In this document: positions 32,837 to 45,789 of the stretch, piece after piece
How positions within the stretch are numbered: position 1 is the stretch's first letter
Layout: every line of letters starts with the position of its first letter
NCBI GenBank assembly: GCA_030760725.1
Contig: JASWHV010000018.1
Coordinates: 25,142,273 to 25,206,272, forward strand
Reading direction: 5' to 3'
DNA length: 64,000 bases
Origin: Neostapfia colusana
Taxonomy: Eukaryota > Streptophyta > Magnoliopsida > Poales > Poaceae
Notes under the pieces: generated by a model
The model's input: only the letters and a program-made list of their open reading frames with translations
Told to the model about the DNA's origin: nothing
Databases searched by the model: none
Program-made: the position numbers and the translations under genes

Positions 32837-34623
32837 ACGCCTGTTGGTGTTGGCATCTTCAGGATGAGGTAGCCGTAGTGGGCTACTGCCATGAATCGGT
32901 ACAGGGCTGTCCTGCCAATTATGGAGTTGAAGGGGGGTCGATCTCTGCTACGTCGAACAGAATGTATTCTGTCCGATAGCTGTCCGGAGCTCCGAAGTTC
33001 ACCGGGAGGCTGGTGTTGCCGTAGGGAACTACCTGTCCCGGCCCTACCCCTGAGAACGGGCTCGACGGGGTGAGCTTGGCCATCGGGATCTGCAGCTTCT
33101 GGAAAGCTGCACGGCTGATGAGGTTCAGCCCAGCTCCACCATCTACCAAAACGTGGTACATCCTCACGTTGGCGATGGTGGGAGATACCAATAGTGGTAG
33201 ATGGCCGGCCCCAGCCATGTTCCTGGGGCAGTCGGTGGCGTCAAATCTGATGGGGGTTCCCATCCACTTGAGGTGCGGTGCGGCACTCGGGAGTGGAGCC
33301 ACCGACGCTATCGCTCGGCGCAGAGTCTTGACTGCGCTTCGGGACGAGGGGTCGGCGGACCCGCCGTATATGACGTAGAGCTTCTTTCGACGCTCATCAT
33401 CGCTGGAGCTGGAGTCCTCATGGTTGCGCACCGCCTTCACGGCGTGCTGAGGCTCTTGGAAATCCACTTGGTGGTCGACGCTGTCTGGGACGTCGACCTT
33501 CTGCTTGCCCTCCCTTTGGCGGAAGGGTGGGGCATCAGTCCGCTGCTGCTTCCCTTTGCGGAAGCGCTCCGCGAGCTTCCGGATCTCCTGGCACTCGGCA
33601 GTAGTGTGGCGACAGCTGCCATGCATGGGGCATAGCTTGTCTTGGTCACCTTCTGGGGCTGGTGACTGTTGCTGCCTCTTGTCGGGGCGCGGCCCCCGAG
33701 CTCCACTGGGTGCCGCTTCTGCGGCGACGGGAGCTGCGCTCGTTGATTCCATCTTGCCTCTGCCTCGGTTTTTGGCCTTCTTGCTGTCTCCATAGGAAGT
33801 AGCGCCAGATCCGGGCTGTCCTCCTGACTCGGAGGTCGGCAGTGAGTGCCAGTTCCGCCCTTCGGCTGCTCTGGCGCACTTGTCTGCCAGGCTGAAGAGC
33901 TAGGAGACATCGCGGACCTCTCTGGTCGCGAGCTTCTCGAGCATCTTCTTGTCCCGGACGCCTTGCCAGAACGCCACCACCACAGAAGCGTTTTGGATGT
34001 GTGGGATGGTGTTCCGCACCTGGGAGAACCGCTGGATGAAGGAGCGCAGCGACTCCCCAGGTTGTTGCTGGATGGCGTGGAGGTCGAGCTCCGTGCCAGG
34101 CCGGATGTAGGAACTGCCGAAGTTGGCGATGAACTGCCGGCAGAGCTCTCCCCAGGAAGTAATGGAACCCTGGCGGAGGTTCATGACCCAAGACAGGGCT
34201 GGGCCGGTCAAGGCGACGGGAAAGTAGTTGGCCATGACGGCCTCATCCCCTCCTGCGGCAAGTACGGCGGTGGAGTAGATTTGGAGAAACTCCGCCGGGT
34301 TAATGCTGCCGTCGTACTTCTCGGGCAGGTGCGGCCGAAACATGCGTGGCCACCTCGCGAATCGAAGGTGGGGCACCAGGGCCGCACATCCTGCCCCCGC
34401 TGCTGCAGGAATTGGTGCCGCGAACGCTTGGTTCCCCGCTGGCACAGTGTACCCTGGTATGGGCAAGGCTGCTCCATAGACCGAGGGCGCCGTTTGCAGG
34501 GCATATGATTGTGGCATATGCTGTGTGGCGTACGCCTGGGGCAGAGCTCGCGTGGCGAAGATCTGCCCTTCTGGCTGGGTCGAGGCCGACGTCATGCTGT
34601 CGCCAGCCTATTGGATGCGACGC
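32837..34623 (-). mobile_element. Element U, middle part (gag and protease)
   Basis: Minus-strand gag-protease between the T LTR (left) and the S 5' LTR (right). It joins across S to 61750-63905 through the GACGC duplication. The 3' remainder of U lies left of the window, beyond T. Confidence 0.85.
32837..34623 (-). pseudogene. gag: U gag core and protease, broken
   Basis: Continues from the N-terminal part at 61750-62768 across the S insertion. The gag domain is open (34595-33903; WGELCRQFIANFGSSYIRPG). A TAG at 33902-33900 replaces a Glu codon before LFSLADKCARAAEG. The Cys/His cluster CPMHGSCRHTTAEC and protease VDGGAGLNLI follow in the same frame. A one-base loss near 32930 breaks the frame at EIDPPSTP (normal EIDLPFNAIIG). 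Sequence continues to MPTPTGV, where T inserted. Confidence 0.9.
34619..34623. other. Target site duplication of S, left (GACGC)
   Basis: Repeated at 61750-61754. The joined site lies within the inverted repeat GCGACG ... CGTCGC of U gag. Confidence 0.95.
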
Positions 34624-35719
34624 TGTCGGTACCTGAGATATGGGGTACCCCCGTGCACAGGGGAAAATACCTAAGGAACTCGCCCTTCTCCGCAGGGAGA
34701 GCTCCGAAGGCGTCACGCGTCCGGCGGGGCCGGACCTCCCTCTCCTCAGAGGAGAGCTCCGGGCCCGCCACGTGGAATACAGAAGCCGGAGCTCCCCCTC
34801 CGCGGGAGACAGGTCCGAAGGCGCCACCCGTCCCGCGGGGCCAGACCTCCCTCTCCACAGAGGAGGGCTCTGGGCCCGCCACGTGGCCGACAGAAGCCGA
34901 GCCTCCCCCTCCGTGGGGAGATGTCCGGAGGCTCCACGTGCCCCGCGGGCCGGACCCTCCTCTCCTCTGAGAAGGGCTCTGGGCCCACCACGTGGCAGCA
35001 GAACGGTGTTGCCTGCCCCCGAGCGATAGGCAGCGGGCGTAAAGACGTCCCATAGCTTGCCCGTACAAGGTATTCAAGGCCCGCGTCTTCCCAAGACGCG
35101 GAGATGCGGAGCACGCCTCTGTCAGGTGCCGTTGCGCCCAGTCACATCACAGACTGGCGCGTGGTGTCAGAACCTGCCAGCCAATAAACACCGCGACAAG
35201 ACATCCCATGCCGCCTGCGCCGTCATCAACCACTACGACTAGCATGCGGCATGGGCAGGGCGGCAAGATGAAGACTCATAAGCCTTCGACCAGAGGCAAC
35301 TACCGGCATAACTGCAGATACGGTAGATGATAGACAATCTTCCCGGGACCACCTGTCGGGTCCCGGCCCCCCTTGTAAGCTGCCCGAGTCTTGGACTATA
35401 AAAGGCTCGGGTAGGCGACGATAGCAAGGGTTCGCACTTTGCAACTCGTACGCTAGCCATACACTCCCAAGCTGTAACTCACCCCCAAGCTCAGGACTCC
35501 GGCCCTGAGCAGCAAGCAATACAGCGAGCTCCACAGCTCGCCGTGGACGTAGGGTTTTACGCTCCGGCGGCCTGAACCACGTAAAACTCACCGCGTCAAG
35601 CTCTTAGTAACTCGTCCATCCGCGCAAGCTCTCCGCAAGGGACTAGCCCCACCGAAAAAAGAACCTCCGTGGGCTGCCCAGTGCAGGCCCGGGGGAAGTG
35701 TCGACCGAACACTTCGACA
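34624..35719 (+). repeat. 5' LTR of S
   Basis: 1096 bp, intact ends. TATA at 35397-35404; the arms pair with one T/G mismatch that would be a wobble in RNA. Confidence 0.95.
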
Positions 35720-35721
35720 TT

Positions 35722-35738
35722 TAGCGCGCCAGGTAGGG
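35722..35738 (+). other. Primer binding site of S (mutated)
   Basis: TAGCGCGCCAGGTAGGG, where the family form starts TGG; the change may weaken priming. Confidence 0.65.
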
Positions 35739-35777
35739 GGGCCTTTCCCTTAGCGCGACGAGTTTCCGCCGACAAAG

Positions 35778-37475
35778 ATGACCAAGCTTCCCTCAGCGGC
35801 AAACTCTCCTCCTCCGCGTTCATGGCGAACCGTGACCAGCGGGGAGTACATGTCGACACACTCTGGACGGAGTGTGTCGGCACAAGCTGGTAGTCAGCAG
35901 CCAACTCTGGCAACGCCGACTCCGGCGATGCAGGCTCAGACCAGTGTGAGGTCTTCTGCAGCGCTGAGCGTACACCATGGGGGTGCGCTGGCTGCAGCAA
36001 GAGCACGGCTGCGCAACCCACCTGCTTGGGATGCGCCCCATTCAGCGACCCAACAGTGGGTCCGCGAAGTGGACCGCCTCGTCGTCGCCGCCGTGAACCC
36101 TCGGTTTCGGCGAGGGCGACACCCCGGTCAACCGGCTGTGTCGCTGACGCGCACGACAACGGTTGACGGGCAAACGGCGGATTCCAGCTCCTCCAGGCTC
36201 CCGTCGACGGACCTGAGAAGGGAGCTGGAACGGTGCCACTTGGGCCAGGATGCCCGAGTGTACCTCGAGCGATGCCTAGAAAGGCGCCGCAACCATGAGG
36301 CTGGCGACAGCATGACGTCGGCCTCAACACAGCCTGGAGGGCAGATCTTCACCACGCGAGCCCTGCCTCAGGCATACGCCGCGCAGCATATGCCACAACC
36401 ATATGCGCCGCAAGCAGCGCCCCCGGTATATGGTGCAGCCTTGCCCATGCCGGGATACACGGTGCCAAGTGCGAACCAAGCGTTCGCACTGCCAATACCT
36501 GCGGCTGCAGGAGCAGGATGTGCAGCTCTTGCACCCACCTTCGCTTCGCGAGGTGGCCACGCAAGTTTCGGCCGCACCTGCCTGAGAAGTACGACGGTAG
36601 TGTCAACCCGGCGGAGTTCCTCCAGATCTACTCCACCGCCTTACTTGCTGCAGGAGGGCATGAGGCTGTCATGGCCAACTACTTCCCCGTCGCCTTGACC
36701 GGCCCAGCTCGGTCTTGGCTCATGAATCTACCTCAGGGGTCCATAACTTCCTGGGGAGAGCTCTGCCGGCACTTCGTCGCCAACTTCGGCAGCTCCTACA
36801 CCCGTCCTGGCACGGAGCTTGACCTCCACGCCGTCATGCAACAGCCTGGGGAGTCGCTGCGCTCTTTCATCCAGCGGTTCTCCCAGGTACGCAACACCAT
36901 CCCGCATATTCAAAGTGCTTCTGTGGTGGTGGCGTTCCGTCAGGGTGTCCGGGACGAGAAAATGCTTGAGAAGCTCGCAACCAGAGAGGTCCGCGATGTC
37001 TCTGAGCTCTTCAGCCTGGCGGACAAATGCACCAGAGCAGCCCGGGTCCGGCGCTGCTGCCTATGGGGGTGGCAAGAAGGCCAAGAACCGAGGGAGTGGC
37101 AAGATGAAGTCACAGTTCACGGCTCCCGTCGCCGCAGCTGCGACGACTAGTGGAGCTCGGGGGCCACGCCCCGATAAAAGGCAGTGGCAGTCACCGGCCC
37201 CAGACAGTGACTAGGGCGGGCTATGCCCCGTGCATGGCGCCGGCAACCATACTTCTGCCGAGTGCTGGGATATCCAGAGGCTCGTAGAGCGCTTCCGCAA
37301 AGGAAGACAGCAGAGAGCTGAAGCACCGTCCAACCCTCAGACGGATGACAAACAGAAGGTCGATGCCCCAGTCACCGCCACCCATCAGGTGGGGTTCCAG
37401 GAGCCTCAGCGTGTCATAAAGACAGTGCATAACGGTGAGGACTCCAGTTCCGACGGTGACGGGCCAGGGCGGTAG
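35778..37475 (+). pseudogene. gag: S gag remnant with frameshifts
   Basis: Start MTKLPSAANS at 35778, LSVHHGG subtype as in W. A one-base loss near 36535 (HLRFARW region) shifts frame. The gag domain continues 36536-37040 (WGELCRHFVANFGSSYTRPG). A further deletion near 37040 removes the GRNWHSLPSSE stretch and returns to the first frame, reading to a stop at 37212-37214. A Cys/His cluster (CPVHGAGNHTSAEC) follows at 37222-37260 and the remnant ends near 37475. Protease, RT and both RNase H domains are missing. Confidence 0.85.
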
Positions 37476-38535
37476 CCAACTGCGGCACGCCTCCGTGCCT
37501 CGGACATACCTCCTGGGGGCCGCCCAAGGTCCGTCAACCCCTTGAAGGCCTTGCCAGAAGGGGAAGACGCCTCAGGTCATCCAAGATGAGCCCGGGTCCA
37601 CCTACCCCTTGAAGGCCTTAGCCAGAAGGGGAGAACTCCCCGGGGGCCCCCAGGAGAAGCCGCGCAGGACCTGATCCAGCGTGAAGATAACAACCTCGTC
37701 GACAAGACTCGGCTGCAGGTAACACCCCACAACGCGCGGTCTCGGCTGATGCTCTAAGCACTACCGCCAAAGAACCGAACGCATCGGGGGCCTGCAGGAG
37801 GGAAACCTGGTGTAGCGGCACGCTCTATTCCAAGAAGGACCCATAAGCTCTCACCCAGAAGGGAAAGTCCCTTCCGAATCATGAAAGCTGCCGCCCCAGG
37901 TACACATGCCTTCCAACCGAGTGTGGGATCCGTTCCCAAAAATCCTTGCCATGAAGCAACACTGTAAGTCCTACTTCCCGAGCATCAGTAGAACAGGGTT
38001 ATTCCCTTCTGTAATGGATCCCATAGAATTTATGAACAGAGCTTGGGGCAGCTAAGTCTCAAGGGACGGTACAGGACTACGTCCAGTTTAGCCTGGTTCC
38101 GACCCTAAGCGCGTAGAGTCTTGCTTCCCTTGCAGACAAGGCAGAATATTGCCTCCATGTACAGCCAGAATTCCACCTATGGTCATGAATACAGAAACCT
38201 GTTCTACTTAGCTCTCTCTCATGCGCTCATTTAAATTATGCATTAATTTTTATGATCGCACTACCTATGTATGTTCATCGTACATCTAGCTCCCCCTCTC
38301 CCGCGCTCATCCATAGTGGGCATTCACTATCCTACCGAAGGCGGCCGCGTTTGAGGCACCTGCCGGTGGCCGAGTGAGTCTCACGGGCCTCCCCCAGTCA
38401 GGAGTTGCGGTGTCAGTTGGTCACCTCCAGAAAAGGCCTGCGTTGTGCATGGGGGGTCCAGGGTGCGTATCCAGCTTAGCAGGCCATGAGCCCAAAGCAT
38501 GCGCATCCTGCCCACCGGAGGTACAGGGGAGTACA
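37476..38535 (+). other. S deletion scar, integrase tail remnant and 3' noncoding region
   Basis: A segment with two copies of CCCCTTGAAGGCCTT (37543 and 37606). From about 37780 to 37970 comes decayed integrase C-terminal sequence (a match to GDLVLRR...KLSP...NPW by position). The noncoding region then starts as in other elements. No intact gene. Confidence 0.6.
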
Positions 38536-38540
38536 ACCGC
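38536..38540. other. Target site duplication of C, left (ACCGC)
   Basis: Repeated at 57658-57662. Confidence 0.95.
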
Positions 38541-39636
38541 TATCGGTACCTGAGATATGGGGTACCCCCGCGCACAGGGTAAAATGCCTAAGGTACTCGC
38601 CCTTATCCGCCGGGAGAGCTCCGAAGGCGCCACGCGTCCGGCGGGGCCGGACCTCCCTCTCCTCAGAAGAGAGCTCCAGGCCCGCCACATGGCATACAGA
38701 AGCCGGACCTCCCCCTCCGCGGGAGAGAGGTCCAAAGACGCCACGCGTCCAGCGGGGCCGTACCTCCCTCTCCGCAGAGGAGAGCTCCGGGCCCGCCACG
38801 TGGCATACAGAAGCCGGACCTCCCCCTCCGCGGGGAGAGGTCCGGAGGCTCCACGTGCCCCGCAGGCCGGACCCTTCTCTCCTCAGAGAAGGTCTCCGGA
38901 CCCGCCACGTGGCCAGAAGAACGGTGATGCCCGCCCCCGAGCGGTAGGCAGCGGGCGTAAAGGCGCCCCACACCTTGCCCGTACAAGGTATTCAAGGCCC
39001 GCGTCTTCCCAAGACGCGGAAACGCGGAGCACGCGTCTGTCAGGTGCCGTTGCGCCCAGTCGCATCACAGACTGGCGCACGGGGTCAGAACCTGCCAGCT
39101 AATAAACGCTGCGACAAGACATCCCATGCCGCCTGCGCTGTCATCAACCACTACGACTAGCGTGCGGCATGGGCAGGGTGGCAAGATGAAGACTCAGAAG
39201 CCTTCGACCAGAGGCAACTACCGGCGTAACTACAGATACGGTAGATAACGGACAATCTTCCCGGGACCACCTGTCCGGTCCCGGCTCCCCTTGTAAGCCG
39301 CCCGAGTCTTGGACTATAAAAGGCTCGGGTAGGCGTCGATAGCAAGGGTTCACAATTTGCAACTCATACGCTAGCCATACACTCTCAAGCTGTAACTCAC
39401 CCCAAGCTCAGGCCCCCGGCCCTGAGCAGCAAGCAATACAGCGAGCTCCATAGCTCGCCGTGGACGTAGGGTTTTACGCTCCGGCGGCCTGAACCACGTA
39501 AAACTCTCCGTGTCAAGCTCTCACTAACTCGTCCATCTACGCAAGCTCTCCGTTAGGAACTAGCCCCTCCGAAAAAAGAACCTCCGCGGGCTGCCCAGGG
39601 CAAGCCCGGGGGAAGTGTCGACCGAACACTTCGACA
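38541..39636 (+). repeat. 5' LTR of C
   Basis: 1096 bp. It starts TATCGG (G to A at base 2) while its 3' partner starts TGTCGG, so the change came after insertion. TATA at 39315-39322. Confidence 0.94.
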
Positions 39637-39638
39637 TT

Positions 39639-39655
39639 TGGCGCGCCAGGAAGGG
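39639..39655 (+). other. Primer binding site of C
   Basis: TGGCGCGCCAGGAAGGG, two bases after the LTR. Confidence 0.75.
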
Positions 39656-39693
39656 GGCTTTTCCCCTAGCGCGACGAGTTTCCGCCAGCGAAG

Positions 39694-42240
39694 ATGACCA
39701 AGCTCCCTTCGGCGGCAAGCTCACCTCCCCCGCCTCCGCGGCGAACCGCGACCAGGGGGGAGTACAAGTCAACACACTCGGGACGGAGTGTGTCAGTACA
39801 AGCTTGGAGCCAGCAACCGGCTCTGGCAGCGCCGACCCCGGCAATGCAGGCTCCAACCAGCGTCAGATCTTCAGTAGCGCCGGGCGTACCCGGAGGGGGT
39901 GCGCTAGCTGCAGCAAGAGCGCTACTGCACAATCCGCCCGCTGGGGACGCGCCTCAGGCAGCGACCCAGCGGTGGATTCTCGAGGTAGACCGTCTTGTCG
40001 TCGCTGCCGCAAGCCCGCGACTCCGGCGGAGACGACACTCTGACCAACCGGCCGTGTCGCTGATACGCACGCCGGTGGTTGACGAACAGACGGCAGACTC
40101 CAGCTCTGCCAGTCCTCAATCGATGGATCTGAGGACAGAGCTGGAGCGGTGTCGCTCGGGTCAAGATGCCTGGGTATACCTCGAGCAACGCCTAGAAAGG
40201 TGTCGCTACCAAGAAGCTGATGACAGCATGACGTCGGCCTCGACCCAGCCTGAAGAGCAGACCTTCGCCATGCGATCTCTGCCCCAGGCCTGCGCCGTGC
40301 AGAATATGCCACAGTCATATGTACTGCAGATGGCGCCCCCGGCCTATGGTGCAGCCTTGCCCGTACCGGGGTACACTGTGCCCAGTGCGAACCCAGCGTT
40401 CGCGGCACCAGAACCTGCGGTGACAGAAGCAGGGTGTGCAGCCCTCGCGCCTCATCTTCGCTTTGTGAAGTGACCGCGCAAGTTTCGGCCGCACCTCCCC
40501 GAGAAGTACGACGGCAGCGTCAACCCGGTGGAGTTCCTCCAGATCTACTCCACCGCCGTACTTGCCGCAGGAGGGAATGAAGCCGTCATGGACAACTACT
40601 TCCCCATCGCCTTGACCGGCCCAGCTCGGTCTTGGCTCATGAACCTCCCCCAGGGTTCCGTCACCTCCTGGGGAGAGCTTTGCCGACAGTTCGTAGCCAA
40701 CTTCGGCAGCTCCTACGCCCGGCCTGGCACGGAGCTTGACCTCCACGCCGTCCAGCAGCAACCTGGGGAGTCGCTGCGCTCTTTCATCCAGAGGTTCTCC
40801 CAGGTGCGGAACACCATCCCACATATCCAAAATGCTTCTGTGGTGGTGGCTTTCCGGCAAGGCGTCCGGGACAGGAAGATGCTCGAGAAGCTCGCGACCA
40901 GGGAGGTCCGCGACGTCTCAGAGCTCTTCAGTTTGGCAGACAAATGCGCCAGAGCAGCCGAAGGACGGAACTGGCACTCGCTGCCATCCTCCGAGTCAGG
41001 GGGACTGCCCGGATCTAGTCCTACTCCCGGTGGAGGCAGCAGGAAGGCCAAGAACCGAGGCAGAAACAAGATAGAATCACCGACTGCAGCCCCAGTCGTC
41101 ACTGCAGCGACGCTCGGTGGGGCTCGGGGGCCGCGCCCCGACAAGAAGCAGCGAAGATCACCAATCCCAGAAGGTGATGAAGACAATATGTGCCCCGTGC
41201 ACAGCAGCTGTCGCCACACTGCTGCCGAGTGCCGGGAGATACGAAGGCTCGCAGAGCGCTTCCGCAAGGAGAAGCGGCAGCGGGCAGATGCCCTGCCCTT
41301 CCGTCCAAAGGAAGATGAGCAGGGGGTGGATGTTCCAGACAACATTGACCACCCAGAGGAGATCCAGGAGCCTCAGCGTGTCGTGAAGGCGGCACGCAAT
41401 CATGAGGATTCCGGCTCCAGCGACGATGAGCGTCGGAAGAAGCTCTACGTCATATACGGCGGGTCCGCCGACCCCTCGTCCCGAAGCGCAGTCAAGACTC
41501 TGCGTCGAGTGGTAGCGTCGGTGGCGCCACTCCCAAGTGCTGCACCACACCTAAAGTTGATGGGGACCCCCATCAGCTTTGACGCCACCGACTGCCCCAG
41601 GAACATGGCTGGGGCCGGCCAACTACCGCTCCTGGTGGCCCCTACCATCGCCAACGTGAGAATGTACCACGTTTTGGTAGATGGAGGGGCCGGGCTGAAC
41701 CTCATCAGCCGTGCAGTGTTTCAGAAGCTGCAGATCCCGATGGCCAAGCTCACCCCGTCGAGCCCGTTCTCAGGGGTAGGGCCGGGACAGGTTATCCCCT
41801 ACGGCAACATTAGTCTCCCGGTGACCTTCGGGGCTCCGGACAGCTATCGAACAGAGTACATTCTGTTCGACGTAGCGGAGATAGACCTCCCCTTCAACGC
41901 CATAATCGGCAGGCCAGCCCTGTACCGGTTCATGGCTGTAGCCCATTACGGCTACCTTGTCCTGAAGATGCCAACACCGACAGGTGTTCTCAGGATTCGT
42001 GGAGACCGCACTGCTGCAGTGTCGGCCCTGGAGAAGCTCCAAGCACTCGCAACAGCTGGGGCATCAGCCCCCGGCAATACGGAGCCGGACCAGCTCCGCC
42101 TGTGCGCACGTCACCGTGCTTCCACCACAGCACCCCGGGTGCAACCTCTCGATGAGGGCGACGTCCCCTTAAAGGTCGTCCAAGTCGGCGCCGAAGCTAC
42201 CCAGACCACCCGGGTAGCCGGGGGCCTGGATAGTAAATAG
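39694..42240 (+). pseudogene. gag: C gag-protease, one nonsense codon
   Basis: Start MTKLPSAASS at 39694, GVPGGG subtype. TGA at 40471-40473 (codon 260) replaces the Trp of the WPRKFRPHLPEKYDG motif. The frame then stays open through the gag domain (WGELCRQFVANFGSSYARPG), the CPVHSSCRHTAAEC Cys/His cluster and the protease (VDGGAGLNLI; NAIIGRPAL) to the UAG at 42238-42240, codon 849, the same codon number as in W. Collinearity with W over 848 codons shows both descend from one intact layout. Confidence 0.93.
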
Positions 42241-42262
42241 GAAGGCGCGCTCGTCACCTTCC
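42238..42262 (+). promoter_or_regulatory. In-frame UAG with hairpin between protease and RT (C)
   Basis: AAA TAG GAA GGC, arms GGAAGG (42240-42245) and CCTTCC (42257-42262), identical to W. Candidate readthrough signal; unproven. Confidence 0.55.
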
Positions 42263-44633
42263 TCCGGCACAACGTCGACGTGTTTGCATGGCATCCGTCA
42301 CAGATGCCGGGGATCCCCAGGAAGGTGATCGAGCACCACTTGAAAGTCTTCCCCGACGCCCGGCCGGTTCAACAGAAGCCCCGCAAGAAGTCCATCGAGC
42401 GGCAAAACTTCATCCGTGAAGAAGTCAAGAAGCTGCTGGACGCTGGCTTCATACGGGAGGTCCACCACCCCCAATAGTTGGCGAACCCCGTCGTTGTCCC
42501 GAAGGCTGGCGGGAAGCTCCGGATGTGCATCGACTACACCAGTCTCAATAAGGCATGTCCTAAAGATCCATTCCCTCTCCCTAGAATAGATCAAATAGTA
42601 GACTCAACGTCAGGCTGTGATATGCTGTGCTTCCTAGACGCCTACTCGGGTTTCCATCAGATCCCCATGTCTAGGGAGGACGAGGAGCACACCTCCTTCA
42701 TCACAGTAGACGGCCTTTATTGCTATGTGTCTATGCCTTACGGCCTAAAGAATGCACTCCCCACCTTTGTGCGGGCAATGCACAAAACCTTTGGGGAGTT
42801 AATAAGAGACCTGGTTGAGGTGTATGTCGATGACATAGTTGTCAAGGTCAAGCAGGGTCCGTCCCTGCTAGATAACCTAGCCTTATTCTTTGACAAGTTG
42901 CGCTCTACGCGCACCAAGCTGAACCTAGATAAATGTGTGTTCGGCGTGTCCTCTGGGAAGCTCTTAGGGTTCCTGGTCTCGCACCGAGGGATTGAGGCCA
43001 ACCCAGAGAAGATCAAGGCCATCGACTTGATGCGGCCCCCTGCCCGCGTCAAGGATGTCCAGAAACTCACGGGATGTCTAGCCGCGCTGAGTCGGTTTAT
43101 ACCGAGGCTAGCAGAGCGGGCACTCCCTTTATTTATGCTCCTGTGCAAGTCAGGCCCTTTTGCCTGGACTGACGAAGCAGAAGAGGCTTTCCAGGAGTTG
43201 AAGCGACTCCTGACGACCCTACCTATCATGGTAGCCCCTGAGCCCAGAGAGCACCTGCTGCTCTACATCGCGGCGACAACTGAAGTAGTGAGTATGGTCC
43301 TCGTCGCAGAGCGGCCGGACCCCTCATCTTCACAACCTGCTCCGGTAGCAGAAGACAGACGCCAGGAGGCCCCGCAGGACCAAGACGGTCCCCCGGACCT
43401 CCAAGGCAACCTACCGGAGGCCCAGGTCGGCCTCCCGGAGGTCCAGGGCGGTCTCCCGGACCTCCAAGACAAACCCCCGGGGGCCCTGCGGGACCCCCCG
43501 GGGGCCAAACGGGACCTCTCAGAGGTCCCCCAAGACCCCCCGGAGCTCCCGGACAATCAAGATAGCTTAAGGGCCTCCGGGTCCCAGCTCCCGGAGGCCC
43601 CCGTGGGTCCACCCACCTCCAGCGGGCCAGGGTCAATGGACGAGGACCTCCCAGGCCTGAGAGAAAGGGTTCGAACCGTCCAGAGGCCTGTCTACTACAT
43701 CAGCGAAGTACTTCATGATGCCAAGACGAGGTACCTGGAAGTCCACAAGCTGCTGTATGCGGTACTCGTGGCCTCCAGAAAGCTCCGCCATTACTTCCAG
43801 GCCCACCGGGTCTCGGTAGTCACCTCGTATCCGCTGAAGATAATTCTTCACAGCCCCCATGCGACTGGCAACGTTGCTAAATGGGCGGCGGAGCTGGCGG
43901 AGTTTAAGCTGGACTTCCTCCCACGCCATGCAGTCAAAAGCCAAGCACTGGCTGACTTTGTGGCGGAGTGGACACCAACGGGGACTGACCCAGGGGGCCA
44001 TGGGGGCGGGGAACCGGAGCACCAAGCTCCGGTCTTCACCGAACCCCTCTGGACACTCTTCTTCGATGGCTCCTCACGAAAGCAGGGGGCCGGTGCCGGC
44101 GTACTGCTCCTCATGCCATCGGGGGAACAGTTTGAGTATATGGTGCGTCTCAATTTCAAGGCAACCAACAACATGGCGGAGTATGAAGCACTCATCTTTG
44201 GCCTGCAGACAGCCCTGTCTTTAGGCGCTCGCCAGTTGTTGGCACAGGGCGACTCCCAGCTGGTCATCAAGCAAGTCAAGGGCGAATGCTCCTGCAATGA
44301 CCCCCAGCTAGCTGCGTATCTTCTTCACGTGCAGATGTTGGAGAAAGAATTCCTCGCCTTGGACCTGCACCACGTACCACGCGCCGGTAATGCCGCAGCC
44401 GACAACCTTTCAACGAAGGCTTCCACCGGGCCCCTGCGCCCGAAGGAGTCTTCGAGAGGACGTTGCTGCGGCCCACAGCCCGGCCCGCCGAGCCGGGCGA
44501 AGGGGGCTTGACCAGCACCTCGAAGCTGGCGGTCCCGGCGGCCCTACAGCCGTGGGCGCCGCCAAGGATCGTAAGCGTCACTGGGGACTCCGTGCAACCC
44601 AGCGCTCAAGATCCAGAAGCTCAAGTCAGACCC
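42241..44633 (+). pseudogene. pol: C pol, 5' part (RT, RNase H, second RNase H)
   Basis: In frame with gag-protease. TAG at 42475-42477 replaces Trp of HPRWLANPV. RT is otherwise open (CFLDAYSGFHQIPM, YVDD). The RT-linked RNase H holds a Pro-rich insert at about 43320-43640. The second RNase H keeps FFDGSS, MAEYEAL, AQGDSQLV and AAADNL. A one-base loss near 44420 (KASTG region) shifts frame. B interrupts at 44634 in the linker before integrase, in the codons for QVRPDAW. Confidence 0.92.
44629..44633. other. Target site duplication of B, left (GACCC)
   Basis: Repeated at 54587-54591; joining across B restores the W-like reading QVRPDAWITE. Confidence 0.96.
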
Positions 44634-45732
44634 TGTCGGTACCTGAGATATGGGGTACCCCCGCGCACAGGGTAAAATGCCCAAGGTGCTCGCCCTTCTC
44701 CGCAGGGAGAGCTCCGAAGGCGCCACGCATCTGGCGGGGCCGGACCTCCCTCTCCTCAGAGGAGAGCTCCGGGCCCGCCACATGGCATACAGAAGCCGGA
44801 CCTCCCCCTCCGCGGGAGAGAGGTCCGAAGACGCCACGCGTCCAGCGGGGCCGGACCTCCCTCTCCTCAGAGGTGAGCTCCGGGCCCGCCACGTGGCATG
44901 CAGAAGCAGGACCTCCCCCTCCGCGGGAGAGAGGTCCGAAGGCGCCACGCGTCCAGCGGGGCCGGACCTCCCTCTCCTCAGAGAGGAGCTCTGGACCCGC
45001 CACGTGGCTAGAAGAACGGTGCTGCCTGCCCCCGAGCGGTAGGCAGCGGGCGTAAAGGCGCCCCTCACCTTGCCCGTACAAGGTATTCAAGGCCCGTGTC
45101 TTCCCAAGACGTGGAAACGCGGAGCACGCGCCTGTCAGGTGCCGTTGTGTCCAGTCGCATCACAGACTGGCGCGCGGTGTCAGAACCTGACAGGTAATAA
45201 ACGCCGCGACAAGACATCCCATGCCGCCTGCGCCGTCATCAACCACTATGACTAGTGCGCGGCATGGGCAGGGCGGCAAAAGGAAGACTCAGAAGCCTTC
45301 GACCAGAGGCAACCACCGGCATAACTACAGATACGGTAGATAATAGACAATCTTCCCGGGACCACCTGTCGGGTCCCGGCTTCCCTTGTAAGCCGCCTGA
45401 GGCTTGGACTATAAAAGGCTCGGGTAGGCGTTGATAGCAAGGGTTCGCATTCTGCAACTCATACGCTAGCCACACACTCTCAAGCTGTAACTCACCCCCA
45501 AGCTCAGGCCCCCGGCCCTGAGCAGCAAGCAATACAGCGAGCTCCATAGCTCGCCGTGGACGTAGGGTTTTACGCTCCGGCGGCCTGAACCACGTAAAAC
45601 TCCCCGTGTCAAGCTCTCACTAACTCGTCCATCCGCGCAAGCTCTCCGCTAGGAACTAGCCCCTCCAAAAAAAGAACCTCAGCGGGCTGCCCAGTGCAGG
45701 CCCGGGGGAAGTGTCGATCGCACACTTCGACA
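44634..45732 (+). repeat. 5' LTR of B
   Basis: 1099 bp, intact ends. TATA at 45410-45417; the left hairpin arm is mutated (CCTGAGGCTT). By eye there are roughly ten differences from the 3' LTR in the first 400 bp. Confidence 0.95.
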
Positions 45733-45734
45733 TT

Positions 45735-45751
45735 TGGCGCGCCAGGAAGGG
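45735..45751 (+). other. Primer binding site of B
   Basis: TGGCGCGCCAGGAAGGG, as in C. Confidence 0.75.
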
Positions 45752-45789
45752 GGCTTTACCCCTAGCGCGGCGAGTTTCCGCCGACGAAG